A DNA stretch of 64,000 bases from Candidatus Hydrogenedentota bacterium (GTDB taxonomy: Bacteria > Hydrogenedentota > Hydrogenedentia > Hydrogenedentales > CAILVY01). This document shows positions 17,470-25,835 of this stretch, piece after piece. Each line of letters opens with the position of its first letter. Position 1 is the stretch's first letter. The notes beneath the pieces were generated by a model that saw nothing but the letters and a program-made list of their open reading frames with translations, was not told the origin of the DNA and made no database searches. Location of the stretch: contig JAKQOG010000278.1 in NCBI GenBank assembly GCA_029565395.1, positions 1 to 64,000 of the forward strand, read 5' to 3'. The position numbers and the translations under genes are program-made.

Positions 17470-18747
17470 TCACTCACATCTGAGGCTGTTTAGCTTCGCT
17501 TCGATCTTTCCGAGATATGTCGTAGATCCTGACTGAAGACACAAATCCTTGGCTCGTGTAAGGAGACGGCATGACTCTTCTCGATGCCCCTCTCTCTCTG
17601 CCACCTCTGCCAGATTATACAAGACCAGAGCCTCGTTTGCCCTGTGTCCTGTCAGTGAAAACACGTCCCGTGCTCTCTCGAAGAGTGATTTGGCCTCTTC
17701 CCTGTTGCCCAAAGAGAGAAGGAGTTCCCCGTAATTGTTCTCAGTTGTTGCCAGCGACGGACTTGCTGCCAGTCTTCGCTTGATAGCAAGCGCCCGGTCG
17801 AAGTAGGTCTTCGCTAGACCAGAATCTTGGAATGCCACGCATACATTACCCATATTTGAATACATTCGAGCAACGAAATCCTCGTTGCGGGTGGCGGCAA
17901 TGAGATCAATTGCCTGTTCGTAGTGCTTACGAGCCAGCGCAAACAAACGCCATGTCTCCTCCGACGCCGCCCCGTTTGATGAGTTTGCCAAATCATAGTA
18001 AGCATTCCCGATATTTCCGTTTATCATGAGAAGGAGTTCTTTGTCATCTATTCCTTGTTGCTCATAAAGGTCAAGGGCCTTCGTCAACCAGTCCCTAGCC
18101 TTTACAGGGTCATCGTAGAGCCAGAGCATGCCAAGGTTGCTCAAAGGACGAGGTTCGCTTGGAGCAAGTTCAGAAGCGCGCATATAGGCATCTTTTGCCC
18201 GACCTACTTCCGAAATGTCCTCCAGTACGTAACCGAGGTTCATCCAAGTCTCGTATGAGGGGTTCTCCTGCGCAGCTTCTTGCAGGAAGACAGCGGCACT
18301 CTCATAACGCTTCTGATCGCTTTCCTGGATTCCAAGTCGCGTTAATCTAAGCGCCCTCCGCAGCGATTCGCGCAAGACATCATTTTGGATTCGAAGAGTC
18401 TCTATTCCTCCCTGTACGTGCGCTCTGTAGGTTGAGTTCGTAACAATGATGACGGCGACTATCGCACTCACGAAAAAAGCCCAGGTGAGGCTTCGAATCG
18501 AAGCGTATTGAAGGTATTGCTTGGCGCTGAAACCTGACCGAGGAGCGAAATCTGGGGACTTCCGCTTAATAACCGCCATCTTCTCGTCGCTGGACAGACC
18601 GTCGAGAGATTTGAGAAAGAGTTTTGTATGCCATCTTTGAAAGAGGTGGAACCCCCAAAGGCAAAGAAGGCCTAGGTAACACACAAAAGCAAAGGGGCTG
18701 GATGCAACAATCGGTAGTGCCTTTAGAAAAGCATCAAGTCCTTCCAT
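17470..18747 (-). CDS. Membrane-anchored TPR protein
   Basis: The ATG at 18747 is preferred over a GTG at 18777 because AAAGG precedes it. Two TM helices lie near the N-terminus (VASSPFAFVCYLGLLCLWGF; SLTWAFFVSAIVAVIIVTNS). A short coiled region follows, then at least six TPRs, including the units around YETWMNLGYVLEDIS, PRPLSNLGMLWLYD, MYSNMGNVCVAFQDSG, TENNYGELLLSLGNREEA and ALVLYNLAEVAEREGHREE. The TPR face is probably cytoplasmic, but topology was not computed. It is cargo of the island, has no recognised partner and lies apart from the neighbouring unknown operon. Confidence 0.8.
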   Translation of the reverse strand: MEGLDAFLKALPIVASSPFAFVCYLGLLCLWGFHLFQRWHTKLFLKSLDGLSSDEKMAVIKRKSPDFAPRSGFSAKQYLQYASIRSLTWAFFVSAIVAVIIVTNSTYRAHVQGGIETLRIQNDVLRESLRRALRLTRLGIQESDQKRYESAAVFLQEAAQENPSYETWMNLGYVLEDISEVGRAKDAYMRASELAPSEPRPLSNLGMLWLYDDPVKARDWLTKALDLYEQQGIDDKELLLMINGNIGNAYYDLANSSNGAASEETWRLFALARKHYEQAIDLIAATRNEDFVARMYSNMGNVCVAFQDSGLAKTYFDRALAIKRRLAASPSLATTENNYGELLLSLGNREEAKSLFERARDVFSLTGHRANEALVLYNLAEVAEREGHREESCRLLTRAKDLCLQSGSTTYLGKIEAKLNSLRCE

Positions 18748-18959
18748 GGCAAGCTGACCTTTCACGCGTTCTTCCACAGTCGCTTTCAGAATCTCACCGC
18801 CGTGGGGACAGAACTGTCATGCGACCGTAGCATTGCTGCTGAGATTTTCCTGGCACGCTGTTCGTGAGGCGATTTCTGAGTTTCATCTTACTCTCTGCAT
18901 TTTCACTTTGGCAACTCACATCATGCCGATTTCCGATAAGTAACCTGCGAACGAGGTTT

Positions 18960-19310
18960 ACCGGAGACGAACGTATGACGCTGCTGCGCGAAGTGGTCGA
19001 AACCTTCATCCGCCTGGTGAAGGCGGAGATTGTCCCCAATGCTGTTCTAGCCCCCCGGACGACGTGTTCGAGGTGCCCAAGGTTCCGAGTCTTGTGTTTC
19101 AAGGCCCCACTCCGGTCGTAGACACTGCGTGCCGCTGTTCGGCACCGCTCTTTTCGAAGAGCAGGACGCCATGACCTTCACGGAAACGGTCATCCCCGGC
19201 TGTATCACCTGGACTTCGACCCTATCGTCACGGCGGGTGACGCCCCATCGATCATCGACATGCAGGAAAAGCCAGTCCGTTTCTTTCAGGCACCCCACCC
19301 CAGCATTTCA
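18960..19310 (+). pseudogene. Frameshifted prophage-type gene
   Basis: Joining three frames gives a coherent protein: MTLLREVVETFIRLVKAEIV, then (shift) PDDVFEVPKVPSLVFQGPTP, then LFEEQDAMTFTETVIP, then (shift) RLYHLDFDPIVTAGD and IIDMQEKPVRFFQ. The shifts fall near G/C runs. It lies on the same strand as the virion-morphogenesis remnant 1.8 kb upstream, and I infer that both belonged to one late-gene cluster now split by the TPR cargo. The exact family is not recognised. The rest of 18780-19529 shows nothing else. Confidence 0.45.
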
Positions 19311-19529
19311 ATCCGCAATCGGCAATCGCCACGCTCCCCCCTCCGTTATCCCGTCCTGCAATAGATTAATCCCCGTGGTCTCTAGGCTGACGGCGACTAT
19401 CGTTTCCGCAAGAAGCGGCTATGCGTTACGCGTCAGTGCAATAACCTATAGCAAATCGAGAGAACGAAATGCCTCATTTTCGGCCCGAAGCGACGTAAAA
19501 TGCAGGCGCTGGTTGGCTGATCTTCTCTC

Positions 19530-20120
19530 CTACACGTCCCGAATCACGACACCTCGATTCGGTTTGGTTCTCGTTCTAAGGCCGATGGTCATCTGAGTTG
19601 TAAGGATCGCGTAGCGGTATGCCTGATCTGCAGTGAGATCGAGGTCGGTTGCGTGCGCGGCCTTGTTGCGGATCATCCGCATGTACTCAAGAAAGTGCTT
19701 CTCTCCAGTATCGAGTTTGCCCTCCCGAAAGAGCTTGTCTAAAACTCGCGGGAGCGTTGCCTCTGAATCCCGCACACCCGCTGCATCCAGAAGCGCTACT
19801 TCGACATCCCGCCACGCTTCGATTATCGCCGCCTTGGGCGACGCATCAGCAAGGCGGCGGTATTTCTGAGCCGCAGGTTCGGGAATGCCCATTGGCGTCT
19901 CTTCCGCCTCTCGGACGGGTGGGGGGTTGATTTCAGCAACTTGCTCATCGGCCTTTTTCAGGTCCCTGTCAAATTCGGCCGCGAACTCCTTGTATTGGAG
20001 GCGTTTCAGGTTCGGAATGAGTGTAAGGAGTGAGCGACGTAGGAGCAGGATAATCGCTATGGACGCAATCGGCCACGCCAGTGACTTCACCATTTCCGTC
20101 ACGAATGTCAGAATGTCCAT
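19530..20120 (-). CDS. Membrane-anchored protein with HEPN-like RN-x3-H motif
   Basis: The ATG at 20120 has GGGAG 7 nt upstream. The 196 residues start with a TM helix (LAWPIASIAIILLL), followed by a charged linker. The C-terminal helical domain carries EYMRMIRNKAAHATDLDL, a pattern shared with DUF4145/HEPN-like helical bundles in which R-N-x3-H can form an RNase active site. Here the residues are Arg-Asn-Lys-Ala-Ala-His. It lies 39 nt downstream of the next gene, so the two are probably co-transcribed. Function is unknown; membrane-tethered RNase-type effector is one possibility, not demonstrated. Confidence 0.7.
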   Translation of the reverse strand: MDILTFVTEMVKSLAWPIASIAIILLLRRSLLTLIPNLKRLQYKEFAAEFDRDLKKADEQVAEINPPPVREAEETPMGIPEPAAQKYRRLADASPKAAIIEAWRDVEVALLDAAGVRDSEATLPRVLDKLFREGKLDTGEKHFLEYMRMIRNKAAHATDLDLTADQAYRYAILTTQMTIGLRTRTKPNRGVVIRDV

Positions 20121-20158
20121 TTCGTATCTCCCAGCCAATGTTGTGGTTGAGGCGCGTT

Positions 20159-21223
20159 TCAAGCGTCGGTTCCAATCGTTTTGTCAGGCTTATTTATGCG
20201 CTTCTGTGCCTCGTAGACAAAGGCCACTTCACTATTGTGTCCACGCCTCACCTCATCGAAGTCAAGACCAGCACGTGCTAAACTCACACACGCTTTTCCC
20301 ACCATAAGCCCCCCCTGGGTCAGCAACGCCCAGAGTGGTTGACTAGTCAATAGCCCCATACTAGCCGCAACTGCACTTGTGCCAAGGAGGTACTTTGGAT
20401 CCAGAGTTGCGGAGATAGCGCCAAGAAACGTTCGAATCCCATGCTTGCGTAGAGCCCACCGGTAGTCTTCGAGTTTGATCGCAATAGCATCCTCAACGAA
20501 GGAGGCACTCTTTCCTACCATTTCGGAATCGAGCCAGTGGATGAAACGCCGGTACTTGAGACGTGCTGTTTGATCCTTCCGGAACTCGAGGACTTGTTCC
20601 CATCTAGTGTTTTCCTCATCCACGATCTCAAGATCCTTTAGGTACGAAACGATGGCACCATGATCCCCCATCCCGTACTGTGCGTCGCGTTCATTGCTAG
20701 AACTGTAAACCGGTATCCCGGCTATCTTGTATTCTGACCAGAGGTCCTCGCAACATGTCCTGATAAAGTAGGTCTGCAAGGCCTCAAAGGACTTTTCCGT
20801 TATGGTATTGGGTTCGGCGAAGTTACAGAGATGCCGGGGCATGTTAAGCTCGGTCACCAAGAGGCGCTGGGCGTCCCCTGCAAAAGTTTCGGGGTTAGAC
20901 TCCGAATAAGTTGAGGAGCCATGAAGTTTTGCGAGAACAAGCGTAAGCCGAGCGATGCAAGCTGCACGAGTAGGCACATAGAGCGAGACCTCATCCGGAA
21001 TCTTACAACCGAAGGAGAAGACACGGTCGTGGCACAGTGCCGCAGTCTTCCCCAAGCTGGTAACGACAGCAACTGACTCACCTTTGCCTGGTCGACCGTA
21101 TTCCTCAAATGCGTTGCTACACAAAAAATTGACAAACGAAGGCACACCGGATCCTGGGCCAGTTGTGGGTTTATACCCTTCATACAGTCTTATAACCATA
21201 GACTTGAACTGATCAGCGTTCAC
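20159..21223 (-). CDS. Unknown 354-residue protein of the island operon
   Basis: I do not recognise a family. A long alpha-helical body includes EDLWSEYKIAGIPVY and a charged block around WEQVLEFRKDQTARLKYRRF and VEDAIAIKLEDYRWALRKHG. Near the C-terminus is a hydrophobic Gly/Ala-rich stretch (LGTSAVAASMGLLTSQPLW) that could insert in a membrane, followed by a basic tail. It is upstream of, and likely co-expressed with, the HEPN-motif membrane protein, and downstream of the PD-(D/E)XK-like gene on the same strand. The presence of several cysteines and no signal peptide suggests it is cytoplasmic. Confidence 0.75.
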   Translation of the reverse strand: MNADQFKSMVIRLYEGYKPTTGPGSGVPSFVNFLCSNAFEEYGRPGKGESVAVVTSLGKTAALCHDRVFSFGCKIPDEVSLYVPTRAACIARLTLVLAKLHGSSTYSESNPETFAGDAQRLLVTELNMPRHLCNFAEPNTITEKSFEALQTYFIRTCCEDLWSEYKIAGIPVYSSSNERDAQYGMGDHGAIVSYLKDLEIVDEENTRWEQVLEFRKDQTARLKYRRFIHWLDSEMVGKSASFVEDAIAIKLEDYRWALRKHGIRTFLGAISATLDPKYLLGTSAVAASMGLLTSQPLWALLTQGGLMVGKACVSLARAGLDFDEVRRGHNSEVAFVYEAQKRINKPDKTIGTDA

Positions 21224-21293
21224 GTAACACCTCTATACTCTATCAGCCACCATATCAGCCTCCATGCGAAGCTCCGGCGGCTGCCTACTGTTG

Positions 21294-22106
21294 TTATGCG
21301 TCATCTCCGTCACACCAGTCGTCGAGAAACACGAACAGTTCGTGAGCGCTCATGACCGGGTCGGTGTTGATTTGCCGACCAGTAAACCGAAACACATCAT
21401 AGCCACGAGCCTTAAGCGCTCGGTCTTTCCTTCGGTCAGCATCGAAGCTGTCTGGAGATCGGTGGAACGAGTACCCATCGCACTCCACAAGCAGATGGCG
21501 ATTCGGCAGCGACGGCTTCCAGAACAGCATGTCTGGACGCACTCCACGCTCACCAAGAAGCCCAGGGAACTGGGGCTGCAGGCTGACATGCCACGCGTCC
21601 CGACACGGTAGATAGTGGTAGAGAAGGAGTAGTTCCTCAATCCACGGACGCTCCTCCGCAGGCATCCTCCCCGACGTGACCTGACGATCCAGATATTGGG
21701 CCGAGACAACGGTGGAGCCGTGGTGTCGGTCGTACCACTCTATAAACTCATCGAGTTTCTTCAACTGCTGTCGATACTCATGGATGTTTACGAGAGTGTC
21801 CCGGAAAGCTGGCATGAAGACGAGCGGAAGTCCATTCTTCAGGAATGAGAGCATCACTGAGCGTGCGAAGACGCGCTCAATTGGCGAGCCGGAAAGTGCA
21901 GACACCGTGCAATGGCACTTCTCGACGAGAAGCGTCATACCAGCCTCAACATAGGGCCTCAACGACGCGTATTCCGCCTGTTCACAGAGCTCATCAACGC
22001 TCTTCGCGACGAAGAACGCACTAAGCTCGCGGAATCGGTCCTCGGCTTCAAGGAAAAGAAGTATTCCCGCATCGATTCCGGAATCTGTCATGTCACTTGT
22101 ACGCAT
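21294..22106 (-). CDS. PD-(D/E)XK-like nuclease (DUF559/Vsr-type fold)
   Basis: The 270-residue protein has an N-terminal helical region and a C-terminal restriction-like core. The core comprises SPIERVF (first Glu), RPDMLFWKP (the PD) and LLVECDGYSFHRS (E-x-D replacing ExK). A basic DRRKDRALKARGYDVFRFTG and a terminal helix follow. This order matches Vsr/DUF559-type endonucleases, often found beside defence or mobile genes. No methyltransferase is present, so it is not a simple restriction-modification system. The target is unknown. Confidence 0.78.
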   Translation of the reverse strand: MRTSDMTDSGIDAGILLFLEAEDRFRELSAFFVAKSVDELCEQAEYASLRPYVEAGMTLLVEKCHCTVSALSGSPIERVFARSVMLSFLKNGLPLVFMPAFRDTLVNIHEYRQQLKKLDEFIEWYDRHHGSTVVSAQYLDRQVTSGRMPAEERPWIEELLLLYHYLPCRDAWHVSLQPQFPGLLGERGVRPDMLFWKPSLPNRHLLVECDGYSFHRSPDSFDADRRKDRALKARGYDVFRFTGRQINTDPVMSAHELFVFLDDWCDGDDA

Positions 22107-22172
22107 AACGTTCGGGATCAGCGGTGGGCGAAGACCGTCCGCTGGAACCTGTTTTTAGTCCATTTCGCTTTC

Positions 22173-22694
22173 TCATGGGTTGAGCACCACAAGCTGCCAA
22201 ATCGCGAAGGCGACTACACCGAGAAAGATGAGATCGATGCCGAGTGTATGCGAGAGATGTTTCGCGCCGAACTCCCAGCCGAACTCCCAGAAGAGGAGCT
22301 TTGTCTTGACGGCTGGAGGGAGTGCCGCGCTCGTCGCGTCTTGAGGCTTCGTCTTGAGCATTCGGGAATAGAAGGGCTTGAAGGCGTCCGCGCCTTTGTA
22401 CCCCCAAACCTCTCGCTCAATCTCAATCCCCCGATCGGCCAGTTCACGAAAGAGGCTCCGGTTGCGCATCTCGACGATCCACGCACCTAACGCCACGAGA
22501 AGCAGAAGCAGGGCGTGGGCATGGGTGGGCACGTCCGCGCTCACGATGAGGCCGACGGCCGCCAAGAAGAACCCGAGTGTAGTGAAACGGAAGTTGATAA
22601 CGGTACTGAAATATGCGGAAAGCGCGGCATACTCTGCGCGGATGTCGTCCGACGTCCTCGGCGGCTCCGCCCTCGTTGCTGTATTCTCGGTCAT
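22173..22694 (-). CDS. Small multi-pass membrane protein
   Basis: The ATG at 22694 follows GAGGAAAG. The 173 residues begin with a soluble segment (SDDIRAEYAALSAYFSTVIN), then a two-helix hairpin (FTTLGFFLAAVGLIVSA and HALLLLLVALGAWIVEM). A cytoplasmic helical region and a final TM helix (LGIDLIFLGVVAFAIWQLVV) complete it. The architecture resembles pore- or effector-type small membrane proteins such as SLATT, but no family motif is confirmed. It is the first gene of the minus-strand run that continues into the nuclease and the unknown pair. Confidence 0.7.
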   Translation of the reverse strand: MTENTATRAEPPRTSDDIRAEYAALSAYFSTVINFRFTTLGFFLAAVGLIVSADVPTHAHALLLLLVALGAWIVEMRNRSLFRELADRGIEIEREVWGYKGADAFKPFYSRMLKTKPQDATSAALPPAVKTKLLFWEFGWEFGAKHLSHTLGIDLIFLGVVAFAIWQLVVLNP

Positions 22695-22738
22695 ATACTT
22701 TCCTCTGTATCGTCCTAACAATGACTAGAAGGACCCAC

Positions 22739-22862
22739 ATAAGATGCGAGTTTCTTGCTTTCTGTCCGCATAAGACGCCTCGACATTTTGCATCGAGGGA
22801 GTGATAAAGCCTATTCTTTCAGTCTCTTGATGCGGACTCGGGCGTTTATTCACGCATCTTAT
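22739..22862. repeat. ATAAGATGCG inverted repeat beside integrase remnant
   Basis: ATAAGATGCG (22739-22748) and CGCATCTTAT (22853-22862) are exact inverted copies. Related words CGCATAAGACGC (22768 onward) and GCATAAGAATC (22872 onward) lie between or next to them. They could be recombinase core sites or a decayed terminal repeat. Confidence 0.4.
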
Positions 22863-22899
22863 ACGGATCAGCATAAGAATCTTCCTATCATAACCTGTC

Positions 22900-23021
22900 C
22901 ATTGGGTTGCGTACAATCGAAGGTCCCCGATTGAGGTGTAAATCATGGTGGTCTTCACGTCCTTGTGCCCCCGGCATGACCCCCGTTTCGCCTTTAGAGG
23001 AAATCGTGATTCAATTATCAC
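22900..23021 (-). pseudogene. Tyrosine recombinase (integrase) C-terminal remnant
   Basis: The minus strand encodes GHKDVKTTMIYTS, the box that carries the GHxxxxTTxxYT signature with the catalytic Tyr of phage and integron-type integrases. The N-terminal two-thirds, including the catalytic Arg box, is missing, and the frame degenerates on both sides. It explains how the island may once have moved; it cannot be active now. Confidence 0.6.
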
Positions 23022-23201
23022 GTGTGTTCGGCGTGTGGCGTCGAGCGCATCGTGGTCGCTCTTCGCAATCAGCGACTCCCCCGGTGCTCAAAGATCCGTA
23101 GCACAGCAATATTACTTCTCGATGAATGAGTCATTCTACTCCGGCCGATCCGCGAATGACAAGTTTCTTTTTCACCCGTTTTCGGCGGGCGCGGCTCGCG
23201 T

Positions 23202-23441
23202 TCAAGAGGCGTCGAATGCGTTGAGGAAATCGTCGCGCGATATGCGCGCCTGGGTGAGGATTGTGCGAAGGGTCGAGCCTTTGATTCTGCGATGCGACGG
23301 CATCGTGAGCGGAGTATGAGTGCCGTCGGCGTTGTCACGGATCATTGAAATGTGATTTCCCCTTCGGACTTCCCGGAAACCGAGCCGTTCAAAGGCCCTT
23401 ATGACTTGCTCCAAAGGCGCGTCTGAAGGAAAGGAGGTCAT
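23202..23441 (-). CDS. hicA: HicA-family mRNA interferase toxin
   Basis: The 79-residue protein shows the HicA double-stranded-RNA-binding-like fold: AFERLGFREVRRGNHISMIR with the catalytic His, then PLTMPSHRRIKGSTLRTIL and the ISRDDFLNAF helix. HicA cleaves mRNA unless bound by HicB. Its start codon overlaps the hicB stop by 4 nt (23438-23441), so translation is probably coupled. It lies inside the tRNA-Val island, where it may act as a stabiliser. Confidence 0.9.
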   Translation of the reverse strand: MTSFPSDAPLEQVIRAFERLGFREVRRGNHISMIRDNADGTHTPLTMPSHRRIKGSTLRTILTQARISRDDFLNAFDAS

Positions 23442-23674
23442 TTGACCTGGACGCCTGCTTCTGCCACGAAGGCTTCAAGCACAGGCGTCTCAGGGTCCGG
23501 ATCAAGAACATCCTCGCCGAAGCTCTCGACATGAAACCGGATGGCCGATTCGATGTCCTGCAATGCTTCCGCGTACGTTTCGCCCTGACCGACGACCACG
23601 CCTTTCAATCCGAGCGGGTAAGAAATGTATCCGTCTGCGTGGTGTTCCACCACGACTTTGATTGCGCGATACAC
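23438..23674 (-). CDS. hicB: HicB-family antitoxin
   Basis: The start is taken as GTG at 23674 because AAAGGAG is about 9 nt upstream; a longer frame from 23707 has no site. The 78-residue protein is a HicB-like partial RNase-H fold: YRAIKVVVEHHADGYISYP, GLKGVVVGQGETYAEALQDI and the helix AIRFHVESFGED. No separate DNA-binding domain is visible, so autoregulation may need HicA. It is transcribed first, in hicB-hicA order. Confidence 0.88.
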   Translation of the reverse strand: MYRAIKVVVEHHADGYISYPLGLKGVVVGQGETYAEALQDIESAIRFHVESFGEDVLDPDPETPVLEAFVAEAGVQVK

Positions 23675-24142
23675 CGTATCATGCTCCTTTTCTGTTAGCA
23701 AGATCACTATGCCATTCCGCCCAAGGTCCTGTCAATCCAGCGCATTTCTCAGCGATTCCCGTAAGTAACCTCCGGACAGGCGCCGGTCGCCTGCCGGGGG
23801 ACGCATAGAATTGTTCGCTACCGACCTGGACCGGCAGGGTTTCCAACAGGAATAAAGATGATTCTGCAAGACAAGACCATGGGAATGTAGAGATTTTCCG
23901 AGTCCAGGACGGAATCCTCCACCATTCTACTTTTACTCGAAATTTTCTATCCGTAAAACCTTACCAGTGTGCGCGTCCATAACAATGGATCGCACACCGA
24001 TCTTTATTTACAGGCTTTTCGTGATGTGTCCTCCCTGACACCACGGCTGTTTCAACGTGTCCACCCCCTTCAGCGACCCGCAGCTGCAATACAACGACGT
24101 CCGAACACGGTTTTCGTTTTTCGAGTTGATTTTGCATCGAGT

Positions 24143-24240
24143 AGGTTCTTCATGGGGAAAATCTATTGTCCCCACGTGTCTCCGAGAAATTCCGCATGAA
24201 AAAAGCCCCTTGTCCGTTTCACGAACGTTTCCGGTAGCCG
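24143..24240 (+). repeat. Right island-flanking direct repeat (second part)
   Basis: About 98 nt align with 16950-17047 at roughly 85%, with the palindrome's left arm degraded (TTCATGGGGAA) and the right arm TTCCGCATGAA intact. The first 31-nt part of the repeat is at 23919-23949. Confidence 0.65.
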
Positions 24241-24426
24241 AGAGAAACGTCGAGGCGCTTTTGTGCGCCGCATCTTCTCATCCTAGCATCAATCTATTAG
24301 AACGCGCGGTCCTGGCCGAAGTGCGCGGACAGCGGGCTAACCGATCCCTGGCAATTCTTCTCGGCTGTACACGAACAACGTCATGGCTTCGACACGCCCA
24401 AGCCACGATGGCTTTCTGCTATATGA

Positions 24427-24454
24427 TTGCTTCGCAGACTCTCTGCTATATACT
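24427..24454 (+). promoter_or_regulatory. Probable promoter of the pseudopilin-like gene
   Basis: TTGCTT (24427-24432), 16 nt, then TATACT (24449-24454), followed by about 70 nt of leader before the ATG at 24528. Confidence 0.42.
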
Positions 24455-24527
24455 ATCGCAGAAAGCCCATGTATGAGAATGGAGGCATCCATTAACCGTA
24501 TGTAGCAGAGGAAAGGAGCCGGTCGAT

Positions 24528-25835
24528 ATGCGGAGGGTTCTGCGGAAGATATTACTCGGAATCGGAGCGGTGGGGTTAGTGTGTGGAGTGTTCCGGATTA
24601 CAGTATATGTGCAGGCTCAGAATGGGTTGCCGATCGTACCGGGGGAACCGGCGACGGAAGAAGATCTGAAGGCATGGTATCCGGAGACGGTGGCAGAAGC
24701 GGAAAACGCAGCCCCGCTTTATCTCAACGCTGCACGTGCTTTCGCGTTGCCCGAGTACGGAGACAAGAACATCCCGTTCTTTAATGGAAACGAGTTGCCG
24801 GGTCCGGGCGACGCACTGCCGGACGCGGCGCTGAAATCGATAACCGATTTTCTGGCGAAGAACGCGGAGACGGTCCGGTTGCTGCACGAGGCCGCGGCAC
24901 TTCCAAAATGCCGGTATCCGGCGGAGGGGCAAAAGGAAGGGGAACCGGTTGTAGGGCGGCCATGGCCGATGCTTGCTTTGGAGGCGGTCTTAAATGCGGA
25001 ACGGGGGGACGGCAATGGGGCGGTTGATGCATTGCTTGCGGGATTTGCGGCGGCGGGTTCGCTTCGGAACGAGCTGATGGTAATGAATACGATAAAACGG
25101 TGGTGGTGCAGCAGATTTCTTCTTCTTGCGCTGGAACGAGCGTTGACGCGGGTGACGTTGACAGATGAGCAATTGATGGCGATATCAACGGCCTTGGCAA
25201 ATGCCGACACGGCTGAAGAGATGACGCGGGGGCTGGTTGGCATGCGTTGCGGGACCGCGCAGTATTTCCGAGGTTCAATGGAGATCAAAAAAGAGATGTA
25301 TGAACCAGATTTGCCGCCGCAGTGGCTGCAGGGATGGCGCCGGCAGTTCTATTTCCTGTCCGGGCTGGCGGACATGGAACGGAGACGATTCAACGAATTC
25401 ATACACGACTGGCAGGAGGCGAGAAAACTCGTCCCGTTTTCGGCACGAGAGGATGCGGCTGCTGCGCTTCAAGAGCGGTTGAACAATGCGTCAACTTGGC
25501 AGGCTCCGATTACGCGGGCATTCATTAAGGAGACTTCGATCATTGGTCTCGTGATCCAGGAAACATGCCATAAGGCGCGGGTGGCGACGGCTGAAATGGG
25601 ATTGTCCATTGAACGATTCAGGCTGAAATATGGCAGGCTGCCGGACAAACCGGAGGAATTGATACCGGAGTTTCTTCAGGTGCTGCCGGCGGACCCATTT
25701 AATGACCGGCCGCTTTCCTATCGGCGGGACGCACAGGGCTACTCCATTTCAAGCGTAGGAGCAGATGTGCCGCATGCGCAGTGGGACCACTCGTGGGTCA
25801 CGCGAGAAGAGATCGTTTTTACAGTTGGGCGATAG
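24528..25835 (+). CDS. Membrane-anchored protein with pseudopilin-like C-terminus
   Basis: AGGAAAGGAG lies 9 nt before the ATG. The 435-residue protein has an N-terminal TM/signal helix (ILLGIGAVGLVCGVFRITVYV) and a mostly helical body. The C-terminus, ERFRLKYGRLPDKPEELIPE followed by FLQVLPADPFNDRPLSY and GYSISSVG, copies the end of type II secretion major pseudopilins, where this loop binds calcium. The N-terminal pilin cleavage motif is absent, so it is not itself a pilin. Similar long proteins are frequent unassigned genes in Planctomycetes-type genomes. Role unknown. Confidence 0.75.
   Translation: MRRVLRKILLGIGAVGLVCGVFRITVYVQAQNGLPIVPGEPATEEDLKAWYPETVAEAENAAPLYLNAARAFALPEYGDKNIPFFNGNELPGPGDALPDAALKSITDFLAKNAETVRLLHEAAALPKCRYPAEGQKEGEPVVGRPWPMLALEAVLNAERGDGNGAVDALLAGFAAAGSLRNELMVMNTIKRWWCSRFLLLALERALTRVTLTDEQLMAISTALANADTAEEMTRGLVGMRCGTAQYFRGSMEIKKEMYEPDLPPQWLQGWRRQFYFLSGLADMERRRFNEFIHDWQEARKLVPFSAREDAAAALQERLNNASTWQAPITRAFIKETSIIGLVIQETCHKARVATAEMGLSIERFRLKYGRLPDKPEELIPEFLQVLPADPFNDRPLSYRRDAQGYSISSVGADVPHAQWDHSWVTREEIVFTVGR

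Larger units (their letters stand above)
23675..24527. other. Gene-poor right end of the tRNA-Val island
   Basis: No intact gene is seen. At 23880-23924 GAGTCCAGG...CTCCACCA looks like a worn tRNA 3' half. The split copy of the flanking repeat lies at 23919-23949 and 24143-24240. Short phage-like peptides (FATDLDRQGFQQE; MILQDKTMGM) occur near 23810-23890. A 10-bp inverted repeat, GGCTTTCTGC/GCAGAAAGCC, surrounds about 24409-24466. Confidence 0.5.

Noticed and set aside
20081-20307. Plus-strand frames opposite the HEPN-motif genes
   Set aside because: They are shadows of the minus-strand genes, which have ribosome sites and TM/domain features.
23880-23924. Intact tRNA at the right island end
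   Set aside because: Only a T-arm-like and CTCCACCA end is present; no acceptor partner or anticodon arm could be folded.
24057-24476. 139-codon open frame across the right island repeat
   Set aside because: It runs through the repeat and an inverted repeat, lacks a plausible start and shows no domain.
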